Assembly (NCBI RefSeq): GCF_002929215.1
Contig: NZ_PJII01000002.1
Span: 149,289-213,288, forward strand
DNA from: Arthrobacter sp. ZGTC412
GTDB lineage: Bacteria > Actinomycetota > Actinomycetes > Actinomycetales > Micrococcaceae
Direction of reading: 5' to 3'
Length of the DNA: 64,000 bases
Shown piece after piece: positions 35,096-47,076 of the stretch (its first letter is position 1; every line of letters starts with the position of its first letter). The notes under the pieces are model-generated. The model did not search any database. It saw nothing but the letters and a program-made list of their open reading frames with translations, and had not been told where the DNA came from. The translations under genes were made by a program, and so were the position numbers.

Positions 35096-35278
35096 GGCCG
35101 GCTCCTTCTTTGTGAACAGCGGCACAGCGGTGTGACGCGTGCTACAGACTGTAGGGTGGCGGCCGTCACGGCCGTGCCTTTGGCTCAATTGATTGGCATA
35201 CTGCTTATTGCGAGCATTTTGCTCATTCTGCTCATCGCTCCCGCGATCTCCCGCCAGCCACCCGGATCAAGGAGGATC
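35096..35278. promoter_or_regulatory. Divergent promoter region between citrate transporter and sensor kinase
   Basis: 183 bp, more AT-rich than its surroundings, e.g. TCAATTGATTGGCATACTGC and the direct repeats TGCTCAT-TC-TGCTCAT near 35219-35236. It probably holds promoters for both genes and binding sites of the response regulator. No exact site could be defined. Confidence 0.4.
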
Positions 35279-37015
35279 ATGCCGCGTTCCAGTCCGCGCG
35301 CGCCGCTGCGGTTCTCCACTCAGACGCTCCTGCTGCAACTGGCGGTGGTACTTCTGGTGGTTCTGCTCAGCGCGGCCGTTCACGCCTGGCTGACCTATGA
35401 CAGGGTGGGCCGCGAGGCGGAGAACCAGGCACTGACCCTCGCCCGGACTGTGGCCTCCGACCCCTCGGTGCGAGCGGACGTGCTGGCCATCAGCCAACAG
35501 GCCGGTACTCCCCCGGCCGCCGAACTTGCTGCCGGGCCGCTGATGGTGTCGGCCGAGGCCGCGCGGACCCGGACCGGTGCCCTGTTTGTGGTCATCACCG
35601 ACGAAACAGGACTTCGGCTGGCGCATCCGGATCCGCAGCGGCTCGGGGAAAGGGTGAGTACGGATCCGTCCGAGGCCCTGTCCGGCCGGGAGGTCACCAC
35701 CCGGAACACCGGAACGCTCGGCCCGTCCGCCGGCGCGAAGGTTCCCGTTTACGCTCCGGGCAGCACCACCGTGGTGGGTGAGGTCAGTGTGGGCTATTCA
35801 ATGGAGACCGTGGGCCAGAGCGTGGCCCGCGACATTGGCCCCGTTGCCCTGACGGCCATGGGTGCGCTGCTTGCCGGCGTCCTGGGGTCCTTCCTGCTGC
35901 GGCGCCGCCTCCAGCGCCTCACCCTGGGCCTGGAACCGGAGGAAATCAGTACCCTGGTCCACGATCAGGTGGCGGTCCTGCAGGGCGTGGACGACGGCGT
36001 GATCGGTGTTTCCGCCGACGGCCGGATCACCGTCTTCAACGCCGCGGCACAACGGCTGCTGGACTCGACGGACCTGGCCGGAGCACGGTGGGAGAACGCG
36101 CCGGTCCCCGACCAGCTGAAGTCCCTCACCCGTCCAGGCTCCGGCGCCGCCCCCGCGGTTGAGCTGGTGGCCGGCGGACGTGTGCTGGTGGCCAATGCCC
36201 GCAAGGCCCTCCACCGGCGTGAGGACCTGGGCTGGGTGGTGATGCTCCGCGACCGCACGGAATTGCAGCAGCTCACCCGCCAGTTGGACGCCGTGGGCAC
36301 CATGTCCACCGCGCTGCGGGCCCAGCGCCACGAGTTCGCCAACCAGCTGCACACCATCGCTGGGTTCATGAGCATCGGGCAGCACCAGCAGGCCCGCGAG
36401 TACCTGGCCCGGCTGGCCGCGACGGGACCGTTGAAGTTCCCGGTGGACCAGGCCGAGCTGCTCCAGGACCCTTACCTCCAGGCCTTTGTGGGGGCCAAGG
36501 GCGTGGAGGCCGACGAGCGGGGCGTCGCCTTGCGCATCGGGCCGGAAACCCTGGTCCGCGGGCAGGTCACCGACGCCCAGGACGTCACCACAGTGCTGGG
36601 GAACCTGATCGACAACGCGGTCAACGCCGCAGTGGCCGGCTCAGCTCCGGACCGCTGGGTGGAAGTGGAAGTGATGGACGATCCGGACGACGACGGCGGC
36701 ACCCTCCACGTGGTCGTCGCCGACTCAGGCGACGGGCTGGCGGAAGGGACGGACGGCGAGGCGGTCTTCGCTGAAGGCTTCACCACCGCTTCAGGCCCCG
36801 TCCGTGCAGGCGGCGGCCAGGGCTTCGGGCTGGCCCTGGCGCGGCAGCTGGCCCGGCGCCGCGGCGGGGACGTCAAGCTGCTGGACTTCGGCGCCCGCGG
36901 CGGGCCCGGCGCGGTCTTTATGGCCACGCTCCCCGGCACCACCGCGGGAATCAGGAATGCTGGGCAGCCGGACGCAGGGCTGAACGATGCAGCTGGAAAG
37001 GAAAAGAATGCCTGA
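35279..37015 (+). CDS. CitA/DcuS-type sensor histidine kinase
   Basis: A 578-residue membrane kinase. TM1 near residues 18-40 (LLQLAVVLLVVLLSAAVHAW) and TM2 near 185-205 flank a PAS-like periplasmic sensor (FVVITDETGLRLAHPDPQRL, EVSVGYSMETVG). A cytoplasmic PAS (QGVDDGVIGVSADGRITVFN) follows. The phosphoacceptor His, near residue 351, is in LRAQRHEFANQLHTIAGFMS, the SpoOB-type R-x-H-x-F-x-N-x-L box of CitA/DcuS. The ATPase domain has GNLIDNAVNAAV and GGGQGFGLALARQLA. A strong AAGGAGG lies before ATG 35279. The stop overlaps the response regulator start by 8 bp. Likely ligand: citrate or another C4/C6 carboxylate. Confidence 0.93.
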   Translation: MPRSSPRAPLRFSTQTLLLQLAVVLLVVLLSAAVHAWLTYDRVGREAENQALTLARTVASDPSVRADVLAISQQAGTPPAAELAAGPLMVSAEAARTRTGALFVVITDETGLRLAHPDPQRLGERVSTDPSEALSGREVTTRNTGTLGPSAGAKVPVYAPGSTTVVGEVSVGYSMETVGQSVARDIGPVALTAMGALLAGVLGSFLLRRRLQRLTLGLEPEEISTLVHDQVAVLQGVDDGVIGVSADGRITVFNAAAQRLLDSTDLAGARWENAPVPDQLKSLTRPGSGAAPAVELVAGGRVLVANARKALHRREDLGWVVMLRDRTELQQLTRQLDAVGTMSTALRAQRHEFANQLHTIAGFMSIGQHQQAREYLARLAATGPLKFPVDQAELLQDPYLQAFVGAKGVEADERGVALRIGPETLVRGQVTDAQDVTTVLGNLIDNAVNAAVAGSAPDRWVEVEVMDDPDDDGGTLHVVVADSGDGLAEGTDGEAVFAEGFTTASGPVRAGGGQGFGLALARQLARRRGGDVKLLDFGARGGPGAVFMATLPGTTAGIRNAGQPDAGLNDAAGKEKNA

Positions 37016-37673
37016 GGACTTTCGGGTGCTGATTGTGGATGACGACTTCCACGTCGCGAAGCTGCACGCCGCCTACGTGGATTCGGTGGCGGGGTTCCTG
37101 GCGCTCGCGCCGGTGGGATCGGCGTCGCTCGCGCTGCAGGCCATCCACAGCCTCCGCCCGGACCTCGTGTTGCTGGACGTCTACCTGCCCGATGCGTCCG
37201 GCCTTGACCTGTTGCAGCAACTGGACGTGGACACCGTAATCCTCAGTGCCGCCTCGGATGCCGCCTCGATCCGTGTTGCTTTCCGCCGCGGCGCCTTGGG
37301 CTACCTGCTGAAGCCGTTTACTTCGGAGTCGCTTTCGCAGCAGCTTCGGTCCTACGCGCGGTATCGGCGACTGCTGGGCCAGCCGGGCGCGCTGGACCAG
37401 GATGCCGTGGAGCGGGCCAAGCGCGCCCTCATCCCCGGCGACGTTACGCCGTCATCAAAGCCCCGCTCGGCAACGGAAGCAGCCGTGCTTGAATCGCTGG
37501 TTCCGGGCGAGCAGTACTCGGCGGCGGAGGTGGCCGGCCGGGTAGGCGTGTCCCGGGCGACTGCGCAGCGGTACCTGTCCTCCTTGGCCGACGACGGCGC
37601 CGTGGACATCCAGCTGCGCTACGGAACCACCGGCAGGCCGGAGCACCGCTACGGCCTGCCGGCTACCCCCTAA
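37008..37673 (+). CDS. CitB/DcuR-type response regulator
   Basis: A 221-residue regulator. The receiver domain has acidic DDD at 11-13, phosphoacceptor Asp57 in DLVLLDVYLPDASGLDLL, Ser/Thr-type ILSAASDA and LKPF. The C-terminal HTH is near 170-210 (AAEVAGRVGVSRATAQRYLS), typical of CitB/DpiA rather than OmpR or NarL. GGAAAGGA precedes ATG 37008, and it overlaps the kinase gene. Expected to activate the divergent CitMHS gene at 33611-35095. Confidence 0.92.
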   Translation: MPEDFRVLIVDDDFHVAKLHAAYVDSVAGFLALAPVGSASLALQAIHSLRPDLVLLDVYLPDASGLDLLQQLDVDTVILSAASDAASIRVAFRRGALGYLLKPFTSESLSQQLRSYARYRRLLGQPGALDQDAVERAKRALIPGDVTPSSKPRSATEAAVLESLVPGEQYSAAEVAGRVGVSRATAQRYLSSLADDGAVDIQLRYGTTGRPEHRYGLPATP

Positions 37674-37687
37674 GGCGGCCAGAGAGC

Positions 37688-38071
37688 TTAGCTGGCGCTC
37701 TTCTGGGCCACGAGCTCGATCTCGACCAGCATTGCCGGATCCAGGAAGGGCAGGACGTGCACCAGTGACAGGGTGGGCCGGATTTCGCCGAACACTTCGC
37801 CGTGGGCGCGGCCGGCTTCTTCCCATTTGCTGATGTCCGTCAGGTACAGCTTGGACTGGACTACGTCCTCGAAGCTGAAGCCGGCGTCCGCGAGGACTTT
37901 GCCAAGCTTTTGGAGGATGAACTGCGTCTGGGTGTAGAAGTCGTTCCCTACGATGCCGTCCTCGCCGCTCGCGGCGGTGGCGGAAATGTAGAGGGTGTTG
38001 TCCACCTGGACGGCCCGGGAGTAGCCGAGGGTCTGCTCCCAGACGGAGCCGGTGCCGAAGGTTTTGCGCAT
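37688..38071 (-). CDS. RidA-family protein (reactive imine deaminase fold)
   Basis: A 127-residue YjgF/YER057c/UK114 family protein. YSRAVQVDNTLYISATAASG, LADAGFSFEDVVQSKLYLTD and FGEIRPTLSLVHVLPFLDPA align with the trimer-forming fold; the Arg in EIRPTLSLV occupies the position that binds the carboxylate in true RidA. It may hydrolyse 2-aminoacrylate-type imines or related enamines. ATG 38071 is chosen by family length. Convergent with the response regulator gene, with a 14-bp gap. Confidence 0.85.
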   Translation of the reverse strand: MRKTFGTGSVWEQTLGYSRAVQVDNTLYISATAASGEDGIVGNDFYTQTQFILQKLGKVLADAGFSFEDVVQSKLYLTDISKWEEAGRAHGEVFGEIRPTLSLVHVLPFLDPAMLVEIELVAQKSAS

Positions 38072-38117
38072 GGTGGGCCTTTCAAAACTGGAGTGAGTCC
38101 GCACCACTTTAGGGCGG

Positions 38118-38621
38118 CTACAGGTCCAGCCGGTAAACCAGCAGTTTTATGTCAGTTCCGGGCACGAGCCAGTCCCTTTCCGGGACCCTGGCGAAGCCGG
38201 TTTTGTTGTACAGTCCCCGGGCGCTTTCCCACGTGCTCCCGGTGGTCAGCGACACGGCTTTGACGCCGTCGAGGGCCTTGGCGTGTTCGAGGATCGCCGC
38301 CATCATTGCTTTGCCGGCCCCGCTGCGCTGCACGACCGGGTCCACCACCAGCATGCGGAACTCGAGCTCGTCGTGCAGGGCGATATCCGCGTAGGGCTCA
38401 CCGGCGAGGGCCAGCGTGACCGAACCGACCACATCACCGGCCCGCTCAGCTACCCAGACGGTGGCCTGGCCGGCCCGCTGTGCAACGTCCTGGACCTTGC
38501 GCATGTAGGGGTGGTCCGCGTCGTCAAAGTACCCGGCCGCCAGGTAGGAATCCCTGGTGATGCGGGCAACGGCGTCGAAGTCGGTTTCGACGGCGGGACG
38601 GACTGTTATTGGCGATTCCAC
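38118..38621 (-). CDS. GNAT-family N-acetyltransferase
   Basis: A 167-residue single-domain GNAT. MLVVDPVVQRSGAGKAMMAA is the acetyl-CoA loop (Q/R-x-x-G-x-G/A), followed by VKAVSLTTGSTWESARGLYN with NKTGF, the usual C-terminal signature. The start is GTG 38621 with no clear Shine-Dalgarno, so a leaderless message is possible. Substrate unknown. Downstream RidA is 46 bp away on the same strand. Confidence 0.87.
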   Translation of the reverse strand: MESPITVRPAVETDFDAVARITRDSYLAAGYFDDADHPYMRKVQDVAQRAGQATVWVAERAGDVVGSVTLALAGEPYADIALHDELEFRMLVVDPVVQRSGAGKAMMAAILEHAKALDGVKAVSLTTGSTWESARGLYNKTGFARVPERDWLVPGTDIKLLVYRLDL

Positions 38622-38632
38622 CCAATAATGGT

Positions 38633-38654
38633 AGTGCTACCAGCCGGTAGCACT
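38633..38654 (-). terminator. Perfect short hairpin upstream of the GNAT gene
   Basis: AGTGCTACC-AGCC-GGTAGCACT, a perfect 9-bp stem with a 4-nt loop, followed on the minus strand by ATTATTGG. It lies 76 nt after the inositol phosphatase stop and 12 bp before the GNAT start, so it is either a terminator or an operator. Confidence 0.5.
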
Positions 38655-38730
38655 GGGCAAAACCGGGGTTTCCGTGACTGAACTATCAGTCGTTGCCCGG
38701 CACCCGGGTGGCACAGAGCCGGAACCGGGG

Positions 38731-41875
<3,145 letters not shown>

Positions 41876-41881
41876 GGCTGG

Positions 41882-42511
41882 TCAGTGGGCTCCGATCCGG
41901 TTCCTGCCCCACCACGCGAAGGCGGCGCCTGCCGCCCCGACCAGCAGGACGCCGGCCATGATCGGCAGGAGGGCAGGAGCATCGGCGCCCGGATCACCGG
42001 CCCCGGAAACGGCGGCCACCTGCGTGGCCGTGGCGGACCTGGTGACGGGCGTGTCCCAGTTGGAGGTGCTGGTGGGACCGTTCGACGGCGTGGGGCTGGC
42101 GCCCGGTGTGGTTGCTTCGGGGGCAGCCTGGCCCGGGTCCGTTTCTTCCGGCTCGGGGGCGCCGGAAGGGGCCGCTGGAGCGGGAGCAGTTTGGGCAGGA
42201 GGCTCAGCAGGCCCTGCGGAGGGATCCGGCGGCCCGGGTGCCGGGGCTGCGGGCTGGGCGGGCGGGGCTGCCGGTTCCTTCGCCTTCAACGGCCGCACTG
42301 TCTCTGTGGGCGCCGAATCTTCCCCCAGGACAGGCAGGCATAGGAGCAGACACTTGTCAGCAGCCTGCGAGGCGGAGGCTGTGGCGGGTGTTGGTTCGGG
42401 CGAATCGGCGGCCGCTTGTCCGCCCGGAAAGAAAGGGCCTGCGGAGAGTGCCAGGACCGCTGCTGATGCCGTCGTCGAGACAACGCGGAGAACCGGTGAG
42501 GACGGGGTCAT
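41882..42511 (-). CDS. Proline/alanine-rich secreted or membrane-anchored protein
   Basis: A 209-residue protein of unknown function. It has an N-terminal signal-like segment (LRVVSTTASAAVLALSAGPF), then CLLLCLPVLG with two cysteines. A disordered region of about 85 residues of Pro, Ala, Glu and Gly follows. Near the C-terminus is a membrane segment (LLPIMAGVLLVGAAGAAFAW) and a basic tail WGRNRIGAH. This resembles a cell-wall-spanning stalk anchored by a C-terminal helix, but no LPxTG sortase motif is present. AAAGGTAG precedes ATG 42511. It lies just downstream of the FtsK-like ATPase operon, separated by a hairpin at 42582, so it may be an accessory of that machine or independent. Confidence 0.65.
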   Translation of the reverse strand: MTPSSPVLRVVSTTASAAVLALSAGPFFPGGQAAADSPEPTPATASASQAADKCLLLCLPVLGEDSAPTETVRPLKAKEPAAPPAQPAAPAPGPPDPSAGPAEPPAQTAPAPAAPSGAPEPEETDPGQAAPEATTPGASPTPSNGPTSTSNWDTPVTRSATATQVAAVSGAGDPGADAPALLPIMAGVLLVGAAGAAFAWWGRNRIGAH

Positions 42512-42581
42512 TGCTACCTTTCGATGCGCGCAGTCCCCCACCGCGGCTTTCTGGTGTCCCGGGTAGTCTTCTACAACGCGC

Positions 42582-42618
42582 GGCAGGGCCGCAAATCTTC
42601 TGGATTCGCGGCCCTGCC
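42582..42618 (-). terminator. Terminator-like hairpin at the end of the secretion/phospho-signalling operon
   Basis: A perfect 11-bp GC-rich stem (GGCAGGGCCGC at 42582-42592 with 42608-42618) 12 nt past the FtsK-like gene stop. No U-tract follows, which is common for actinobacterial terminators. Confidence 0.7.
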
Positions 42619-42630
42619 ATTGAAAGCGCG

Positions 42631-45600
42631 TCAATCCCTGTTCTCGGGGGGCAGCGCCACCTGGATTTTGCGAGCCTTTCCACGCCCCACCAAGTAACCC
42701 CTTCCGGGGATGAAATCCGGGCTGACCCGGCCCAGTGACGTGTTCAGCAGGCTGTCGCCCTCGATGTCGCCGGGGTTGAGCAGCAGGCCGCGGCGGCCGG
42801 ATTTGAAGGGCTGTGCCAGGGACCAGGCCGAGGACCAGGTGGAGGTTTCGGATTCCCCGATGACCCACTGGTCGGCCTTGATCGAGGCAGTCACCAGTTG
42901 GCCGACGCCCGGCTCAGCCAAGGTGTCAGTGAATTCCGTCAGCCCCTCGATAAAGATCCCCAGCGATCCCGGGTTCCCGGAGGAATGCTCCACCAGGTCT
43001 TCCACCATCTCGGCCAGGTCGTCGGCCCCCACCACCGAACGGTTCCAAACGGGCAGGGAGGCGACTGCGGACCGCCGCGCCCCGATGTAGATGAGCTCGG
43101 TGTCCGGGTTGGACCGGCGGAGGGCATAGGCAAGGGTTACCAGCGCGACGGTCCGGCCTGCGCCGGGAGGACCGGCGAGAAGGAGCGGGCCCCTTGCCAT
43201 GATCTCGGCGGGCTGAAGCGTTTCGTCGTCGACGCCGATGACGGGCAGGTGGGGACCGCCGGCGGGAAGGACATCCAGGTCCACCTGGTCCGGCAGCCTC
43301 TCGATGCCTGGTGCGGCATCGAGGCCCTGGCGCTGCATCGCCTCATGAAGCTTGTGCACCTCGCGGGCCTGCAGTGCCAGGTTGGAGTTCCCGCCCAGGA
43401 CGGCGAGCTGGACTTCCAGACCGTCCAGCAATCCTCGCCCTGGCGGGGAGGTGGCACCCAGCACGTCCCGGGGGACGTCCATTGATATGTAGTCATCCTC
43501 GGAGGAAAGGCGCAGCACCAGGCGCCGCTGGATGGAGGCGAGCAGGGAGGCCGGCACCGCGTTGGGCCTGTCCCCCGTGACCACGAGGTGAATGCCGAGG
43601 GCCCGGCCGTCAGTGGCCAGCTGGAGGAAGATGTCCCAGAGTGCGGACAATTTGCTGTGTTCGTACGCTTCACGGAAGGCGGACATGCCATCCACCAGGA
43701 CAAAGATCCGCTTCTCGCCGGGCTTGTTGGCGAGCTTCCGGTACTCCACGATGGTGGACGCGCGCACTTCGGCGAAGGCCGCGGACCGCTGCTCAGCGAT
43801 GTCCTGCAGCAGCCGCAGCAGCCGCCCGACACGTTCGACGTCGTCGCCACTGATGATCTCCCCGACGTGGGGAAGTTCCTCGAGCATCCGCAGTCCGGAG
43901 GAGCCGCAGTCGATCCCGTAGACGTGGACGGGCCCGCCCCGGGGGGTTACCGCGGCGGCAATCGCAATGCCGCGGAGGGCGGCCGATTTTCCTGATCCGC
44001 CCGTCCCGTAAATGGCCATGTTGCCGTCTTTGTCCGGTTCGTAAAAGACGGTGGGCTGGTCCTGGCGGACGGGGTCATCGGCCACGCCGAGAAGCAGTTG
44101 CTCGTCCGTCCGGGGATTGGGCAGCTTGGAGAAGTCGTAGGTTTTGGCCAGCTCGTCCAGCCAGGGTTTCCGGGGCGGCCGGATGGCAAGCGAGCCTGCG
44201 GCGCGGACTATGGTGGCGGTCATCCTGGCGATGTCGTTGGGCCCGGCCGGCGCCTCCACTTCCGGTTTTTCCGGGGCGGGCGCTTCCCAGCTGGGCCCGG
44301 AGCCGAACGCCATTTCCACGATGTCGATCTGCGGCCGCTGGGGTTTCTCCGTGGTCCAGCCGCCGGCGTAGCCGGTCTGGAAGCCCTGGACCCTGCCAGG
44401 TCCTGTCTTCGCTGCCCCCCGGCCCGGGATTGAGGGGTCGAAGTAGGCGGCATCGGGGACACCGAGGATGTCGGTGGCGTCGTCCTCATCCGCCATGCGA
44501 AGTGCCACCCGAAGGTTGGTGTTGGCCCGCAGGCTGTCCTTGATCACGCCTGCCGGGCGCTGGGTGGCAAGGATGAGGTGCAGGCCCAGGGACCGGCCGC
44601 GGGCTGCAACGTCAACCACGCCGTCAACGAACTCCGGGACCTCACTGGCGAGCGCCGCGAATTCGTCCACAATGATGATCAGGTACGGCGGAGCCTCCGG
44701 GTCTGCCTCGCGCTGCAGTGCCAGCAGATCCTTGGCCTTCTTGCGGTTCAGCAGCTGCTCGCGGTGATGGAGCTCGGCACGGAGCGACGTGAGGGCGCGA
44801 CGGACCAGGTGCGGTGAAAGGTCCGTCACCAGGCCAACGGTGTGGGGCAGGTTGATGCAGTCCGCGAACGCGGCCCCGCCCTTGTAGTCAACAAACAGGA
44901 AACTGACCCTGTCCGGGCTGTAGGCCGCGGCCATGCCCATCACCCAGGACTGCAGGAACTCGGACTTGCCGGCACCGGTGGTTCCGCCCACCAGCGCGTG
45001 CGGTCCCTCGTTCTTCAGGTCCAGGTACAGGGGTTCGATGCCCTTGGAGCCCACGAGGGCGCGCAGGGTGCCGTTGTCCTTGCGGTTGGCCACAGCGCTG
45101 GCATGCACCGAGTTGTTTTCCGTCCAGCGTTCGGCCACAGCCTGGGGGTTGTCCAGGAAGTCGTTGCCGATCAGGGCGGCATAGGAGACGGCGCGCGGGA
45201 GGTCGGAGTCGTCGGTGACGGGTTTGCCCACGTCCACCACGGAGGTGAGCATCCGGGCGAGCTGGGCAGCCAGCCCGGCGTCTACGCTTTCACAGCTGAC
45301 GGGGTAGGTGTGGCGGCCCAGGCGGACCTGCCCGGTGGTGGTGCCGTGCTCGCCGTCCACCACCATAAAGTCACGGCAGGCGGCTGGGAGCGCCTGGACG
45401 TCTATGGCCACCCACAATACGTGGACGCCGGCGTCGGGCCCGCGTTCCGCGAGGCGGGTGAGCCGGCCGCGGTCCACTGGCGCGTCGTCCTCCACGATGA
45501 CAAGCACCGAAGGAACCACGGGTTCCTCAATTTCGTGCTTGGCCGGATCCACGCCGGCACGAAGGTCCGGGCCGGAACGCTTCGCAGCTGCTTCCCTGGC

Positions 45601-47076
45601 CTCCACCAGGTCCTCGAGCCGGGCAACCAGGGACGCGCCGCCGGCAGAACCGGCGGCAAGGTGGTCACCGGAAAGCGGGCTGTGTCCGGAACCGACGTGC
45701 GGGAGCCACTGCAACCAGTTCCACCGTTCCCTGGACTGGGCTGAGGTGATGGCCGTCAGGACAACTTCGGCCGGCGAGTGAAGGCCCACGAGCTGAAGCA
45801 CCATTCCGCGTGCCACGTCGTCCACCAGCCCGCGGGCACCGGCAATGCCCAGCGACCCCGCCGTCCGGAACTGGGACACGACGGGAACGCCCTCGATGTC
45901 CCGGAACTGCTTGAGGCAGTCCTGGATTTCGCGGGCGTACTCCACCTCGGTGTCGTTGTTCGGCGGTTCCTCCATACGGACCCGCGACGGTGCAGTGCCC
46001 AGGCCGAACCGCAGGCCCAGGAAACCGTTGTGTTCCGGCCGGTGGGTCCAGAGCAGCGGCCCCAGCTTGTAGATGGCGTCAACCGTGTCGCTCACCGAGG
46101 GCGCCTCCTGCAGCCGGACAGCGCGTTCCACTTGCTGGAGTTCGGTGATGTCCTCCCGGAAGGCTGTCATGGACGCACGGAAGTGCTTGAGCTGCTCCTT
46201 CTGCTGGCGCCTGGACCGCATCTTCTGGTCCACGTAGTGCCCCACAACGAGCAGCGGCATCATCAACATAAACAGCATCGAGAGCGGGTTGCTGGTGACC
46301 GCGAAGATCACGGCGCCCATGAGCAGCGGAGTAATCAGCATGATGAACGGGAACGGGTTGTCCTCGGGACGCTTCGGCCCGGCGGGCAGGACCCGCTTCG
46401 GCTCCTCGAACCGGGGAACAACCCGCGGTGACCTGTTGAAGTCCACCAGGGGCGACGTCGGCGCTGCCGCCTGGTTATGGCCCAGCGGAACCACTGTGAT
46501 GGTGGTGTCGCCCAGCGTGACGGTGTCCGAGGAGTTGAGGGTGGCCCGGGTGACCGGGAGGCCGTCCATCAGGAGGCCGTTGGCCGAGTTGGTGTCCACG
46601 ATTTCCACGCCCTCCGCCACGGTGATGCGGGCATGGCGTTTGGACGTGAGCGGGTCCGAGAGCCGGATGTCAACGTCCCGGTCCCGGCCGATGTAGCTGG
46701 TGCCGGACGGCAGCGAAAACTCGCGGCCGACGTCGGGCCCTGACAGCACGCGGAGGGTGGCGGCGGCCGGTCCACGGCTGGCACCGGGGGTGCCGAACTG
46801 CTGACTGACCTGTGCCAGCGACACCACGGAGCCGGGCCGCAGCCCGGACTCCAGAAGGTTCTCCTCCCGGGCAAGGACGTTGCCGCTCATACCGCCGCCC
46901 ACGAACGCCTCCTCGATCCGCAGCGAGAGGCTTTCCGGCGGCGGCGTGCCCTTGCGGGCAGGGTCCGCAGACCACAGCACTGTTGCCACATCGGCCACCG
47001 TGGCCAGGCCGTCCACGGTAACGGCGAGATCCTTCGCCTCGGCGGGATCCCGGCGGAGCGTCAGCCGGATCCTCAT
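42631..47076 (-). CDS. FHA-FtsK/SpoIIIE triple-ATPase, EccC/EssC-like type VII secretion motor
   Basis: A 1481-residue membrane ATPase. Order: ubiquitin-like N-terminal region (1-95); FHA domain at about 106-195 with intact GR, SKRH and NG positions; two TM segments at about 240-280; an EccC/EssC-type middle region; then three FtsK-type ATPase modules. The first has GGTTGAGKSEFLQSW (about 697) and IIIVDEF (about 799). The second has GTGGSGKSAALRG (about 1022) but Walker B VLVDGM lacks the Glu. The third has GPPGAGRTVALV (about 1300), with Arg in place of the Walker Lys. EssC/EccC motors move WXG100 proteins across the membrane. No WXG100 gene is visible here. The ATG overlaps the preceding gene in ATGA. 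Substrate inferred only. Confidence 0.85.
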   Translation of the reverse strand: MRIRLTLRRDPAEAKDLAVTVDGLATVADVATVLWSADPARKGTPPPESLSLRIEEAFVGGGMSGNVLAREENLLESGLRPGSVVSLAQVSQQFGTPGASRGPAAATLRVLSGPDVGREFSLPSGTSYIGRDRDVDIRLSDPLTSKRHARITVAEGVEIVDTNSANGLLMDGLPVTRATLNSSDTVTLGDTTITVVPLGHNQAAAPTSPLVDFNRSPRVVPRFEEPKRVLPAGPKRPEDNPFPFIMLITPLLMGAVIFAVTSNPLSMLFMLMMPLLVVGHYVDQKMRSRRQQKEQLKHFRASMTAFREDITELQQVERAVRLQEAPSVSDTVDAIYKLGPLLWTHRPEHNGFLGLRFGLGTAPSRVRMEEPPNNDTEVEYAREIQDCLKQFRDIEGVPVVSQFRTAGSLGIAGARGLVDDVARGMVLQLVGLHSPAEVVLTAITSAQSRERWNWLQWLPHVGSGHSPLSGDHLAAGSAGGASLVARLEDLVEAREAAAKRSGPDLRAGVDPAKHEIEEPVVPSVLVIVEDDAPVDRGRLTRLAERGPDAGVHVLWVAIDVQALPAACRDFMVVDGEHGTTTGQVRLGRHTYPVSCESVDAGLAAQLARMLTSVVDVGKPVTDDSDLPRAVSYAALIGNDFLDNPQAVAERWTENNSVHASAVANRKDNGTLRALVGSKGIEPLYLDLKNEGPHALVGGTTGAGKSEFLQSWVMGMAAAYSPDRVSFLFVDYKGGAAFADCINLPHTVGLVTDLSPHLVRRALTSLRAELHHREQLLNRKKAKDLLALQREADPEAPPYLIIIVDEFAALASEVPEFVDGVVDVAARGRSLGLHLILATQRPAGVIKDSLRANTNLRVALRMADEDDATDILGVPDAAYFDPSIPGRGAAKTGPGRVQGFQTGYAGGWTTEKPQRPQIDIVEMAFGSGPSWEAPAPEKPEVEAPAGPNDIARMTATIVRAAGSLAIRPPRKPWLDELAKTYDFSKLPNPRTDEQLLLGVADDPVRQDQPTVFYEPDKDGNMAIYGTGGSGKSAALRGIAIAAAVTPRGGPVHVYGIDCGSSGLRMLEELPHVGEIISGDDVERVGRLLRLLQDIAEQRSAAFAEVRASTIVEYRKLANKPGEKRIFVLVDGMSAFREAYEHSKLSALWDIFLQLATDGRALGIHLVVTGDRPNAVPASLLASIQRRLVLRLSSEDDYISMDVPRDVLGATSPPGRGLLDGLEVQLAVLGGNSNLALQAREVHKLHEAMQRQGLDAAPGIERLPDQVDLDVLPAGGPHLPVIGVDDETLQPAEIMARGPLLLAGPPGAGRTVALVTLAYALRRSNPDTELIYIGARRSAVASLPVWNRSVVGADDLAEMVEDLVEHSSGNPGSLGIFIEGLTEFTDTLAEPGVGQLVTASIKADQWVIGESETSTWSSAWSLAQPFKSGRRGLLLNPGDIEGDSLLNTSLGRVSPDFIPGRGYLVGRGKARKIQVALPPENRD

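Noticed and set aside
34475-35278. Upstream extension of the sensor kinase frame
   Set aside because: Antisense to the CitMHS gene; the strong AAGGAGG before ATG 35279 sets the real start.
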